Below, one piece after another: positions 24,171 through 32,535 of a stretch of 64,000 nucleotides of DNA; position 1 is the first letter of the stretch, and each line of letters begins with the position of its first letter. The stretch comes from Hymenobacter artigasi (lineage in GTDB: Bacteria > Bacteroidota > Bacteroidia > Cytophagales > Hymenobacteraceae). The translations under genes and the position numbers were made by a program. The DNA lies in NCBI RefSeq assembly GCF_012275535.1, contig NZ_JAAVTK010000001.1:62001-126000 (forward strand), in the 5' to 3' direction. The notes under the pieces were generated by a model. It saw nothing but the letters and a program-made list of their open reading frames with translations. It did not search any database and was not told the DNA's origin.

Positions 24171-25670
24171 TCAAACCGTCGCCTGCAGGGCTTTCTTATT
24201 AATTTTCCCGGTGTCATTCTTCGGCAGCTCGGCCACCAGCTCCAGGTACTTGGGCACCTTGAAGCGGGCCAGGTTGCCGGCGCAGTACGCCAGCAGCGCC
24301 TCGCAGGAAATATCCAGCCCCTTAGTCACGACGAAGGCCTTGCCGACTTCGCCCCAACGGGCGTCGGGCACGCCGATTACCGCCACTTCCGACACGCCGG
24401 GGAAGGTGAGCAGGAAGCGCTCAATCTCGGCCGGGTACACGTTTTCGCCGCCCGAGATATACATGTTTTTGATGCGGTCCATCACGAAGAAGTAGCCCTC
24501 CTCGTCGCGCCGCAGCAGGTCGCCGGTGCGGAACCAGCCGTCGGGCAGGGCTTTGGCGGTGGCTTCGGGGTCGCGCCAGTAGCCGGGCGTGGTTATGGGG
24601 CCGCGCAGGCAGAGCTCGCCCACTTTGTTGGGGCCTACTTCGCGGCCCTGCTCGTCGAGCAGGCGGGTTTCGACGTAGAAATTGGCCCGCCCTATGGAGC
24701 CGATTTTGCGCACGGCATCGTCCTGGTGCAGCGAAAACAGGTTGGGGCCGACTTCGGTAAGGCCGAAGCCCTGGCGGATTTTGATGCCCTTCCGGTCCCA
24801 GGCCCGGATAACTTCCAGCGGCAACGCCTCGCCGCCCACGATGAAGTAGCGCAGGCTGCCCAGGTCGGCGGTGGCGAAGGCGGGGCTTTCCATCATCATT
24901 TTGAGCATGGTGGGCACGCCCATGAAAATGTCGGCCTGCTCCTGGTCGAGCAGGGTGAGCAGGCGCTCGGGCTGGAACTTCTTCATCAGCCCTACCGTGG
25001 CCCCGCGGTGCAGAAACGGCGTGAGCAGCACGTTCCAACCGCCCGTGTGGAAGGGCGGCATGCAGTTGATGGTGACGTCGGTGGGCGTGATTTCGAGGCT
25101 CAGGCTGGTGTTGAGGCTATTCCAGAGCAGCATCCGGTGGGTGTAGAGGGCACCCTTGGGAAAGCCCGTGGTGCCGGAAGTGTAGAGGATGAACACGGGG
25201 TCGTCCTCCTCCGGCTCGGGGCCAGCCCAGGCGGGCTGGGGAGTGGCCAGGCCGCGCTGGCAGAGGTCGGCCAACGCCTGCAGCGGCCACACACGGGGCA
25301 CCGCGGCCAGGCCGGGCAGCACCAGGGCCTTGTCCTGAAACTGCTCCTCGTAAATCAGCAGCGCGGGCTCGCAGTTGCGCACCAGGTAGTCTATTTCGCC
25401 GCAGGCCAGCCGGTAGTTGATGGGCACCAGCACGAGGCCCGTTTTTTGGGCCGCCACGAACAGGGCCACGTACTCCAGGCAGTGCTCGGCCAGCACCATC
25501 ACCCGGTCGCCCTTTTGCAGGTGGTGGGTTTGGGTGAGCTCGGTGGCAAGGTAGTTGGCGGCCTGGTTGAGCTCGGCGTATGTATAGGCGCGGCCGGTGT
25601 CGAGCTCTTTGAGGGCCGTTTGGTGCGGGGAGTAGAGGGCCCACTTGGCGACCCAGTCTTTGGTGTACAT
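24171..25670 (-). CDS. AMP-forming acyl-CoA ligase (ANL superfamily)
   Basis: 499 residues, cytoplasmic. It activates a carboxylic acid with ATP to an acyl-adenylate and then a thioester. Core motifs are the P-loop YTSGTTGFPKGALYTHR, A4 region PPFHTGGWN, A5 QGFGLTEVGPN, the hinge YFFVMDRIKNMYISGGENVYP and the C-terminal lysine in PKNDTGKINKKAL. The acid specificity is not readable; medium/long-chain fatty or aromatic acids are typical for this subgroup. It lies between an exported hydrolase and a symporter, with KAS III-like and SDR genes further upstream, all minus strand. The ATG is at 25668-25670. Confidence 0.92.
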   Translation of the reverse strand: MYTKDWVAKWALYSPHQTALKELDTGRAYTYAELNQAANYLATELTQTHHLQKGDRVMVLAEHCLEYVALFVAAQKTGLVLVPINYRLACGEIDYLVRNCEPALLIYEEQFQDKALVLPGLAAVPRVWPLQALADLCQRGLATPQPAWAGPEPEEDDPVFILYTSGTTGFPKGALYTHRMLLWNSLNTSLSLEITPTDVTINCMPPFHTGGWNVLLTPFLHRGATVGLMKKFQPERLLTLLDQEQADIFMGVPTMLKMMMESPAFATADLGSLRYFIVGGEALPLEVIRAWDRKGIKIRQGFGLTEVGPNLFSLHQDDAVRKIGSIGRANFYVETRLLDEQGREVGPNKVGELCLRGPITTPGYWRDPEATAKALPDGWFRTGDLLRRDEEGYFFVMDRIKNMYISGGENVYPAEIERFLLTFPGVSEVAVIGVPDARWGEVGKAFVVTKGLDISCEALLAYCAGNLARFKVPKYLELVAELPKNDTGKINKKALQATV

Positions 25671-25688
25671 AGTGCGGTGGGAATTGTG

Positions 25689-25905
25689 GTCACCTCACCC
25701 CCCCGGCCCCCTCTCCCGCGGAGAGGGGGAGCCACGGCGGCACTGGCAGCAATTGCTTCAGCATGTGCCGGATGCAAGGTGAATAAGGATGGAGAATGTG
25801 GGATGGAAAGATGTGAGCTATAAAATCCAAATAAAGTAGTGTCTTGCGCTGCAGTCGTCAGGCTCCCCCTCTCCGCGGGAGAGGGGGTCGGGGGGTGAGG
25901 TGACC
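25689..25905. repeat. Long-armed inverted repeat, CCCCTCTCCCGCGG family (copy 2)
   Basis: Same family as 24036-24144 but with a spacer of more than 100 nt. The left arm begins GGTCACCTCACCCCC and the right arm ends GGGGGTGAGGTGACC. It fills the gap between ligase and symporter. Confidence 0.85.
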
Positions 25906-25918
25906 CGCGGAGGGCCAG

Positions 25919-27478
25919 CTAAACCACTTCCGCTGCCATAGCTACCTCAGCCACTGAAGCTGCCTCAGCCTCCCCAACCCGCCGCCGCGCCAGATACCAG
26001 GCCCCGCCCACGGCTACCGAGGCCAGAATGCCCAGCGCGGCCGACACGCCGGGGTTGCGCACCGGGGCCTGCATGTAGGGCGTGAGCCGCCCGAAATACA
26101 CCACAAAATGCACCAGCAGCGCCGTTACGGAGGCTACCGTCACGGCCGAGCGCGGGGCATCGCGCAGGAAAATCCCGAAGCTCACCGGCACGAAAGCCGC
26201 CGCGAAGTAGGCGTACACGCCGGTTTGGGCGAAGATGGCCACGCTCAGCTTGGCATTCACGAACTGGTCGTAGGAAAGCCAGATGGCCACGCCGCCCAGG
26301 GCCGCAATCACGACCCGGTTCAGCAGAATTTCGCGGCCGAAACCGCCGGTGCCCGCAAAGGCCGTGGCCGGCAGTAGGGGCTTGATAATGTCGGCCGTGA
26401 TGGTGCTGGAAAGCGACTGAATCAGGCTCTCCAGCGTAGAAATGCCGGCCGAAATCAGCCCCAGAATAACCAGCAGGCCGAGGTATACGGGAAACTCGCG
26501 CACCACGTAGGCCGACATAATCTTGTCCATGCGCAGCTCCTGCCCGTTCAGCAGCAGGTTCGGGAAAGACAGCCGCGCATACAGGCCCACAAACACCACC
26601 GAGAAAAACACCGTGAGCACCAGCACTGCCGTGGTAAGGTAGCGGTTCACGTCCTTCTCGCTGTCGAGCAGCAGCGACTTGGTGATAAGGTGGGGTTGGC
26701 ACACGATGGCCACGCCGATAACGATTTGGCAGACGATGATTTCGAAGTAGTCGCGAAACAGGTAGCTGCCGGGATTGGTGGCGTGCGTCAGGGCCGGGTC
26801 GATGGCGGCCAGCTTGGCAATAAAGCCGTGCACGCCCTGGCTGAAATGCTCGTAGCCCGAGGTGAGCAGCACGATGGCTACCAGCAGTTTCAGCGAGGCC
26901 TGAATGGTGTTGGTGTACACCATCGAATTGGCCCCGCCAAACATCATGTAGCCGAAAATGAACACCACCACAGATACCAGCACCGGCAGCGGCGGCGCGT
27001 TCAGGGCGTTACTGAGCACCTGAGTCAGCCCCACGCAAATGAGCACGATGAAGGTGATGAGCAGCAGCGACAGCCACCCGAAGTACCGCGTGAGCCCCGG
27101 GCTCTGGAACCGCGAGCCAATCCACTGGGCCAGGGTGTGGGCCTTCACCGTTTGCCCGTGCTTACGGAAGCCCTTGGTAAAAACCACCAGCGACACCATG
27201 GAGGCCAGCGGCATCACCACGCCAAACGAGAGCATAGCGCTCAGCCCATTGATGGCCACGAAGCCGGGATTGATGATAAAGGTGGCCGCACTGGTCATGG
27301 AAGCCGCCAGCGAGAGGCCCACGGCCACCGGGGAGAATTTTACCGAACCCACCGCGTAGTCCGACATGCTCTTGATTTTCAGCGCCCCGCGCACCACGAA
27401 GAAGAGGATAACCGCCGCGTAGCAGGCCAGCAGGACGGCCGTGGCGGTTACTTGTTGGGGAGTAGCGATGCCGTTCAT
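25919..27478 (-). CDS. Sodium/solute symporter (SSS family), second copy
   Basis: 519 residues with about 13 membrane segments. SSS features are MSDYAVGSVKFSPVAVGLSL, SMTSAATFIINPGFV, FGYMMFGGANSMVYTNTIQA and ISTLESLIQSLSSTITADII. It is closer to PutP/acetate-type members than to the sugar-type symporter at 1113-2804. Its place beside an acyl-CoA ligase would fit uptake of a carboxylate, which is inference. The start is ATG at 27476-27478, since longer in-frame starts run into the inverted repeat. The C-terminal tail is Ala/Glu/Val-rich and non-conserved. Confidence 0.88.
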   Translation of the reverse strand: MNGIATPQQVTATAVLLACYAAVILFFVVRGALKIKSMSDYAVGSVKFSPVAVGLSLAASMTSAATFIINPGFVAINGLSAMLSFGVVMPLASMVSLVVFTKGFRKHGQTVKAHTLAQWIGSRFQSPGLTRYFGWLSLLLITFIVLICVGLTQVLSNALNAPPLPVLVSVVVFIFGYMMFGGANSMVYTNTIQASLKLLVAIVLLTSGYEHFSQGVHGFIAKLAAIDPALTHATNPGSYLFRDYFEIIVCQIVIGVAIVCQPHLITKSLLLDSEKDVNRYLTTAVLVLTVFFSVVFVGLYARLSFPNLLLNGQELRMDKIMSAYVVREFPVYLGLLVILGLISAGISTLESLIQSLSSTITADIIKPLLPATAFAGTGGFGREILLNRVVIAALGGVAIWLSYDQFVNAKLSVAIFAQTGVYAYFAAAFVPVSFGIFLRDAPRSAVTVASVTALLVHFVVYFGRLTPYMQAPVRNPGVSAALGILASVAVGGAWYLARRRVGEAEAASVAEVAMAAEVV

Positions 27479-27487
27479 GGGTGGGAA

Positions 27488-27628
27488 TGTAGCGCGGACT
27501 TTGTAGTCCGCGGGTGAACAATGGTTGAATGTAGGGGCGGGGCTTGCTCCCGCCCGGTGCCTGAACGACCAACAGCGCAATCGTTCAACGACGGGCGGGG
27601 ACAAGCCCCGCCCCTACTTTGCGCTACA
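27488..27628. repeat. Long-armed inverted repeat, GTAGGGGCGGGGC family
   Basis: Core arms GTAGGGGCGGGGCTTG..CCCGCCC and GGGCGGG..CAAGCCCCGCCCCTAC, with outer pairing TGTAGCGC and GCGCTACA. The outer right arm overlaps the TAG stop of the KAS III-like gene (27624-27626). A small extra hairpin GCGGAC..GTCCGC lies in the left part. Confidence 0.85.
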
Positions 27629-28628
27629 TCCGAAAAGCCGCCCCGGCAAACGCCAGCCCGCCGCCGGAGCCAATCAGAAATATCAGGTCGTTTTCCTTAA
27701 TGTCACCGGCCGTCACGGCCTTATCCAGCGCCATGGGGATGGCGGCCGAGCCGGTGTAGCCAAACTCGCGCATGATGAGCGGGGCCCGCTCGCGAGGCAC
27801 GCCCAGCCGGTCCAGCGTTTCGTGAATGGCGTGGATGTTGAGCTGCGTCATCACGTAGTGGTCCACCTCACAGGGGCACACGTTGATATCGGCCCCCATT
27901 TCCTTCGCCAGGCGCGTCCAGATATCGGGGTTGATTTCCTTGGGGAAGCGGTGGATAAACTTCAGCTTGTGGTCGTTGCGGGCCAGCACGTCGGCGGTCA
28001 GGGGCTGATGGGTGGCCCCGGCATATATACCCATCCAGCCGGTGTACTGGCCCTCGGTGTGCAGGCGGCTGGTGAGGAAACCCCGGTTCGTATGCTCAGC
28101 CGAGGTGAGGAGCACGGCGCCAGCCCCGTCGGCGAAAAGCGTCACGGTTTTTTTATCGCTCATGTCCAGGTACTTGCTCATGGCGTAGCCGCCAATGACC
28201 AGCACCCGGTTATAGCGCGTGTCGGAGGTGATGTATTTGGCGGCCACGTCCAGCGCTGTCACAAAGCCGGCGCAGGCGGCGTTGAGGTCGAAAGTCCCTG
28301 CTCCCGTGGCCCCCAGCCGGTGTTGCAGCACGGCGGCGGTGGAGGGCGACACGTATTCCGGTGTGTCGGTGGCCACGATGAGCAGGTCCAATTCGTCGGG
28401 CCGCACGCCGGCGCGGTCCAGCGCCTGCCGGGCGGCATGCTCGCACAGGTCGGCCACCGACTCGTCGTCGGCGCACCAACGGCGGGCGTGGATGTTCACG
28501 TTCTGGCAGAGCCACGTATCCACGTCCTCGCCCAGCAGCTCGTTGAAGTAGCTGTTGGGAAGCTCTCGTGTAGGGGCGTAAGAGCCGGTGGCGGTGATAA
28601 GTGCGCGGCGGCCGGTAGCAGTCTGCAT
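27624..28628 (-). CDS. KAS III-like (thiolase-fold) protein lacking catalytic His and Asn
   Basis: 334 residues, FabH-sized. The nucleophile region DLNAACAGF keeps Cys119, and the fold markers TVTLFADGAGAVLL and IGSGGGLAFAGAAF are present. In FabH the other active-site residues lie in PHQAN (His) and GNTSAAS (Asn). Here the matching segments are VMTQLN and GYTGSAAIP, giving Thr261 and Tyr291. It therefore probably cannot decarboxylate malonyl-ACP in the normal way and may be an acyltransferase or a non-decarboxylating condensing enzyme. It lies 2 nt downstream of the FabG-like gene, so they are co-transcribed. Neighbouring ligase and hydrolase genes suggest acyl-thioester chemistry. Confidence 0.85.
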   Translation of the reverse strand: MQTATGRRALITATGSYAPTRELPNSYFNELLGEDVDTWLCQNVNIHARRWCADDESVADLCEHAARQALDRAGVRPDELDLLIVATDTPEYVSPSTAAVLQHRLGATGAGTFDLNAACAGFVTALDVAAKYITSDTRYNRVLVIGGYAMSKYLDMSDKKTVTLFADGAGAVLLTSAEHTNRGFLTSRLHTEGQYTGWMGIYAGATHQPLTADVLARNDHKLKFIHRFPKEINPDIWTRLAKEMGADINVCPCEVDHYVMTQLNIHAIHETLDRLGVPRERAPLIMREFGYTGSAAIPMALDKAVTAGDIKENDLIFLIGSGGGLAFAGAAFRM

Positions 28629-28630
28629 GG

Positions 28631-29374
28631 CTAAATCGTTACGGCCCCGTCCACGCTCAGCACCGTGCCCGAGATGAAACCGGCTTCGTCGGAAGCCAGG
28701 AAAAGGTAGGCGTTGGCGATGTCCTCGGGCGTGCCCAGGCGACGCAGCGGGGTGCGGCCTTTCAGCATCTCCACCACCTTTTCGGGGATGGTTTCAATCA
28801 TCTCTGTGGCGATGAAGCCGGGGGCCACGGCGTTCACCGTGATGTTGTATTTGCCCAGCTCGCGGGCCAGCGTTTTGGTGAGGCCGATGAGGCCGGCTTT
28901 GGTGGCCGCGTAGTTGGCCTGCCCAAAGTTGCCGTACAGCCCCACCACCGAAGACGTGTTGATGATGCGCCCGCTCTGCTGCGCTTCCATGAACGGAGCC
29001 ACGGCCTGCGTGCAGACGAACACGCCGGTCAAATTCACGTCGAGCACCTGCTGCCACTGGGCCAGCGTCATCTTGCGCAGCGTGGCGTCGCGGGTGATGC
29101 CGGCGTTGTTTATCAGCACGTCGAGGCGGCCGAACTGGGCGTGCGCGGCCTGGGCGGCGGCGGCCACCTGCTCGGGCTGGGTGGTATTTACGATGGCCAT
29201 AACGGCCACGCCGCCGGCCGCTTCAATCTCGCTAAGCGTGGCTTCGGCTTTGGCCTTGTCAATGTCCCAGATAACCACTTTCGCGCCCTCGGCGGCAAAG
29301 CGTAGGGCTGAAACCCGGCCAATGCCGCTGGCTCCGCCGGTGATGATGATGACTTTATCCTGTGCTCGTTTCAT
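28631..29374 (-). CDS. FabG-like short-chain dehydrogenase/reductase
   Basis: 247 residues, classical SDR. The cofactor motif is TGGASGIG (residues 12-19) with D37 in the IWDID strand suggesting NAD(H) preference. NNAGIT, the catalytic Ser in NTSSVVGLYG, YAATKAG, the FabG-type AVAPGFIATEM loop and a C-terminal SGTVLSVDGAVTI are present. It likely reduces a 3-oxoacyl thioester or oxidises the 3-hydroxy form. It is first in a two-gene unit with the KAS III-like protein (2 nt apart). It is probably not the housekeeping fabG, since acpP and fabF are absent nearby. The gap 29375-29568 shows nothing notable. Confidence 0.88.
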   Translation of the reverse strand: MKRAQDKVIIITGGASGIGRVSALRFAAEGAKVVIWDIDKAKAEATLSEIEAAGGVAVMAIVNTTQPEQVAAAAQAAHAQFGRLDVLINNAGITRDATLRKMTLAQWQQVLDVNLTGVFVCTQAVAPFMEAQQSGRIINTSSVVGLYGNFGQANYAATKAGLIGLTKTLARELGKYNITVNAVAPGFIATEMIETIPEKVVEMLKGRTPLRRLGTPEDIANAYLFLASDEAGFISGTVLSVDGAVTI

Positions 29375-29568
29375 GCTGATTCTTAATGCAGCATGAAAGT
29401 AGCGGGAGCGGTTAGCGGGGCATCCAGAGCAGCGAAGAAAACCACGGTGGACTTAAGCCCTTTTATTTCCCTCGCTCATCCACAAAACAATAATTTTCAA
29501 TAAGTTGAGCAAGCCATTCGATTACCGGACTGGCGACCTCCCGCAGCCCGGCCAGCTTCAGGTACACA

Positions 29569-29630
29569 ACAAAAACCCCGGTCCAGCAGCCCCCACCAAC
29601 TAAGTGGTGGGACCGACAGACCGGGGCTTT
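29569..29630 (-). terminator. Intrinsic terminator after the pectate lyase
   Basis: On the minus strand AAAGCCCCGGTC..GACCGGGGTTTTT encloses an inner CCCACCACTT..AAGTGGTGGG-type hairpin, followed by T-rich sequence. It lies about 40 nt past the stop codon. Confidence 0.8.
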
Positions 29631-29668
29631 CTACGTCGTTGTTTTCGGCTGCTTAGCCGCTTACGCGC

Positions 29669-31441
29669 TTACTCGTGCGCGCACTTGGCGGTCAGGCTCA
29701 CGTTGGCATCGGTGTACACCAGCAGGTAGTTGCCCTTGGCCAGATTGCCGAGGCTAACCGACGTTGAAACGCCGCCCACGGCGGGCGTTAGCATGGCCAC
29801 GCGCTGACCCACAAAGTTGTAGACCGTAAGGCGGGCTTCGGCAGTAGACTTTGGGTGTTCTACGGTCAATAGCTCAGCGGCGGGGTTGGGGAACAGGTGC
29901 AGGGGCTCCACTACAGCACCGGTGGGCCGGGTGGCCGTGGCCACGGCCACAATGCCATTGAGGTAATTTTCGAGGTTGGTGTAGCCGTTGGCGGCGATGC
30001 CCTGGCGGTCGGCCGCGTTGTTGGGGTTCAGGCCGTTGGCCAGCTCGTAGGCATCGGTCATGCCGTCGTGGTCCGAGTCGGCAGGCGCGGGGCCGCAGCT
30101 GAGCACGGGCCAGGCCACCTGCGAGGTAGCGATGGGCGTGTGGGCCGGGAAGCCGCCCTGCACATCAATCAGGCCGCCGGTGCGGTTCTGCACTTCCGTG
30201 ATAATGCGCTGGTCGATGGCATCGCGCACGGGCAGGATGCAGCCCACGCCCTGCAGCACCGAGGAATAAGCCGCCACCGCCGTTTGGGTATTGAGCGGGG
30301 CAATGTTGAACGGCGTGAGGGCTTTCGACTGCACGGTGTCGGCCAGGGTGCCGCCCTGCATGGTAGCGCCTTTCCAGTTGGCATTCGTCACTATGGCGCT
30401 TCCATCTACATAGTTACCAGCCAGATAAATCTGGGCGTAGGGTAGCAATGGTGCAGTGGTTTGCTTATACGGGTTCACCGTTTTGGAGCGGCCGCTGGTC
30501 GAAGGCCCCCACTTATAGTAGTTATTCACCATGTTGTAGTTGCCCCCTTCGCCGCCGTACGCGTTGTTCGAGCCCCAGTCGTAGATGACGTTGTTGCGAA
30601 AGTCGCAATTTTCCGAGCCAATGGCCGCGCCGTAGCGGGTGCCGTTCCAGCGCGGGGCCCGGCTGTTGACGTGAGCAAACAAATTGTGGTGAAACGACGC
30701 CCGCCGGCCGCCCCAGATGCCGCCGTAGCCGTGGCGCTCGTAGTCGGCATCGCCGGTTTCGAAGTGGTAAGAGTAGTTCAGGGGCTCCGAAATGAGGTTC
30801 CATTGCAGGGTCATCGAGTCGGTGGCCGCACCGTAGAACGTGAAGGCTTCGTCCTCGCTCCAGCTCATGGTGCAGTGGTCCACCACCATATTCTTGCGGT
30901 CGATGCCGTCGAAGGCATCCTCATCGCCATTGCCATTGGTTTGCCCGATGCCGGTTTGTTGCGGGTACCGGTCGCCGAGGCGGAAGCGCACAAAACGCAC
31001 GATGACGTTGTCGCCGGTCACCTGCACCTGGCGGTCGGCCAGGCAAATGCCGTCGCCGGGGGCCGTCTGACCCGCGATGGTGGTATTGCGCGGAATACTC
31101 AGGCGCGCCGTGAGGTGAATGGTGCCGCACACCCGAAACACAATGGTGCGGTACAGAGCCGCAGTAGCCGGCTGGCTCACGGCATAGCGCAGCGTGCCCG
31201 GCGTGTTGGTATCGGCCAGGCTCGTCACCTCATACACCGTGGTGGGCGTGGCCGTCCGGCCCCGGCCGCCGCTCGTAAATCGCCCCGCCCCTTCCACGCC
31301 GGGAAAGGACAGCTGCTGGGCCTGCACCGGCGCACTGGCGGCCAGGCCGGCCACCAGTGCCACGAGGCTCAAGCCAACCCGCGCCGCTGGCCGGCCGGCT
31401 GCAACACGAAGCGAAGAAAACGGAGCGGAGAATAAATTCAT
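29669..31441 (-). CDS. T9SS-secreted PL1-type pectate lyase
   Basis: 590 residues. A signal peptide (GLSLVALVAGLAASAPVQAQ) precedes a parallel beta-helix starting QLSFPGVEGAGRFTSGGRG. Lyase motifs are VDHCTMSWSEDEAFTFYG, SMTLQWNLISEPLN and HHNLFAHVNSRAPRWN, with the likely catalytic Arg in SRAPRWN. Near 490 is an acidic Ca-binding-like patch (DSDHDGMTDAYELANGLNP). The last ~75 residues are a T9SS sorting domain (LHLFPNPAAELLTVEH). It cleaves polygalacturonate by beta-elimination, producing the unsaturated ends that GH105 and KduD would process. It lies 14 kb from the rest of the pectin locus but carries the same operator box 136 nt upstream of the ATG at 31439-31441; upstream in-frame starts would read through the box. 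Confidence 0.93.
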   Translation of the reverse strand: MNLFSAPFSSLRVAAGRPAARVGLSLVALVAGLAASAPVQAQQLSFPGVEGAGRFTSGGRGRTATPTTVYEVTSLADTNTPGTLRYAVSQPATAALYRTIVFRVCGTIHLTARLSIPRNTTIAGQTAPGDGICLADRQVQVTGDNVIVRFVRFRLGDRYPQQTGIGQTNGNGDEDAFDGIDRKNMVVDHCTMSWSEDEAFTFYGAATDSMTLQWNLISEPLNYSYHFETGDADYERHGYGGIWGGRRASFHHNLFAHVNSRAPRWNGTRYGAAIGSENCDFRNNVIYDWGSNNAYGGEGGNYNMVNNYYKWGPSTSGRSKTVNPYKQTTAPLLPYAQIYLAGNYVDGSAIVTNANWKGATMQGGTLADTVQSKALTPFNIAPLNTQTAVAAYSSVLQGVGCILPVRDAIDQRIITEVQNRTGGLIDVQGGFPAHTPIATSQVAWPVLSCGPAPADSDHDGMTDAYELANGLNPNNAADRQGIAANGYTNLENYLNGIVAVATATRPTGAVVEPLHLFPNPAAELLTVEHPKSTAEARLTVYNFVGQRVAMLTPAVGGVSTSVSLGNLAKGNYLLVYTDANVSLTAKCAHE

Positions 31442-31577
31442 TGCGGGAAATCTGGGGTGCTGATAAAAGAATGACTCAGGCCCGCCGTGCCAAAGCAGCC
31501 GCAGCAGACCGGTAATTCTGTATGCTAATATTACGGCCCCAATGGCCCGCAATATGCCGTCAGGCCCCTTTTTATTC

Positions 31578-31603
31578 GCGCAATCGTTGCCGGGAACGAT
31601 GCC
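31578..31603 (-). promoter_or_regulatory. Pectin-regulon operator box 5 (upstream of pectate lyase)
   Basis: Identical over 26 bp to box 1 before kduD: GGCATCGTTCCC then GGCAACGATTGCGC read toward the gene. It lies 136 nt before the ATG. It shows that the distant lyase belongs to the same regulon. Confidence 0.82.
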
Positions 31604-31642
31604 ACCCGGCGCAACCAACGCCTCACCCAGCCGGCCACAACG

Positions 31643-31676
31643 CAAAACGTCCTGCCTCGATACCGAAGCAGGACGC
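31643..31676 (-). terminator. Intrinsic terminator after prmA
   Basis: Minus strand: CGTCCTGCTTCGGTAT against GAGGCAGGACG, then TTTTGC. It lies just after the prmA stop and upstream of operator box 5. Confidence 0.7.
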
Positions 31677-31698
31677 TCTTCACTATTGGCGCTGATAT

Positions 31699-32529
31699 TT
31701 ATTCCTTCTCGAACACCGCCGATACCCAGCTACGCAGCGTACGGTGGCGCTGGTAGCGCAGGCCATGCTTGCTGGCTTCGGCCTGAATTTTGGGCAGGTC
31801 TTCCTCGTAGAAGCCGCTAAACAGGATGGGCCGGCCGCTGGGCAGCAGGCGGGCATACTCGTGCATATCCTCCAGCAGCACGTTGCGGTTGATGTTGGCC
31901 AGAATCAGGTCGAAGGGCTCCTCGTTGGCGAGGGTTTCCACGCCGCCCAGGCGGCACTCGATGCCGTGGCACTGGTTTTCGGCGGCGTTGTCGCGGGCGT
32001 TTTCCACGGTCCAGGGTTCCGTGTCCACGGCCAGCACCTGGCGGGCCCCCAGCATCTCGGCCATAATGGCCAGGATGCCGGTGCCGGTGCCCATGTCCAG
32101 CACACGCAACCCTTTGTGGCTCACATCAAGCTGATTTTCAATCATCAGAGCCGTAGTCTCGTGGTGGCCCGTACCAAACGACATGCGCGGCATTATCACA
32201 ATGTCGTAGTCGACACCGGCCGGCTCGGGGTGGAACGGCGCGCGCACTGACACCCGCTCGGCAATGATGAGGGGTTGGAAGTTCTTCTCCCACTCAGCAT
32301 TCCAGTTCTGGCGGGTGATGACGCGGTGCGAATGGCTGAGTTCGCCCTGGCCCTCGTAGCGGCTCATGATTTCGGCCACCGCGTCGGGGTTGAAAACATC
32401 TTCGGTGGTGTAGGCCTGGAAGCCTGCATCGGTATCCTCAAAGGTGTCGAAACCCACTTCGGCCAGCTCGGCCACCAGAATGTCGGCCAGCTCGCGCGGG
32501 GCTTCGACGGTCAGTTCAATAAAATCCAC
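31699..32529 (-). CDS. prmA: Ribosomal protein L11 methyltransferase
   Basis: 276 residues. It uses S-adenosylmethionine to trimethylate ribosomal protein L11. The N-terminal substrate-binding domain is followed by the Rossmann methyltransferase with VLDMGTGTGILAIMAEMLGA (motif I), AVDTEPWTVENARDNA (motif II) and the NPPY-like ILANINRNVLL. The MPRMSFGTGHHETT loop is highly characteristic of PrmA. It starts with GTG at 32527-32529; the upstream frame closes with TAA after three codons, so no longer start exists. An AT-rich inverted repeat begins seven bases upstream of the start codon. Confidence 0.94.
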   Translation of the reverse strand: MDFIELTVEAPRELADILVAELAEVGFDTFEDTDAGFQAYTTEDVFNPDAVAEIMSRYEGQGELSHSHRVITRQNWNAEWEKNFQPLIIAERVSVRAPFHPEPAGVDYDIVIMPRMSFGTGHHETTALMIENQLDVSHKGLRVLDMGTGTGILAIMAEMLGARQVLAVDTEPWTVENARDNAAENQCHGIECRLGGVETLANEEPFDLILANINRNVLLEDMHEYARLLPSGRPILFSGFYEEDLPKIQAEASKHGLRYQRHRTLRSWVSAVFEKE

Positions 32530-32535
32530 TTCGTG

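Noticed and set aside
27574..27589. Partial operator match GCGCAATCGTTCAACG
   Set aside because: Only the first ten bases match the pectin box; it lies in the loop of an inverted repeat, downstream of genes, so it is likely chance.
23013..29374. True Ole (olefin or beta-lactone) cluster
   Set aside because: The thiolase lacks His and Asn, the hydrolase is an exported Ser enzyme rather than OleB-like, and the SDR is the short FabG form. Kept only as a comparison.
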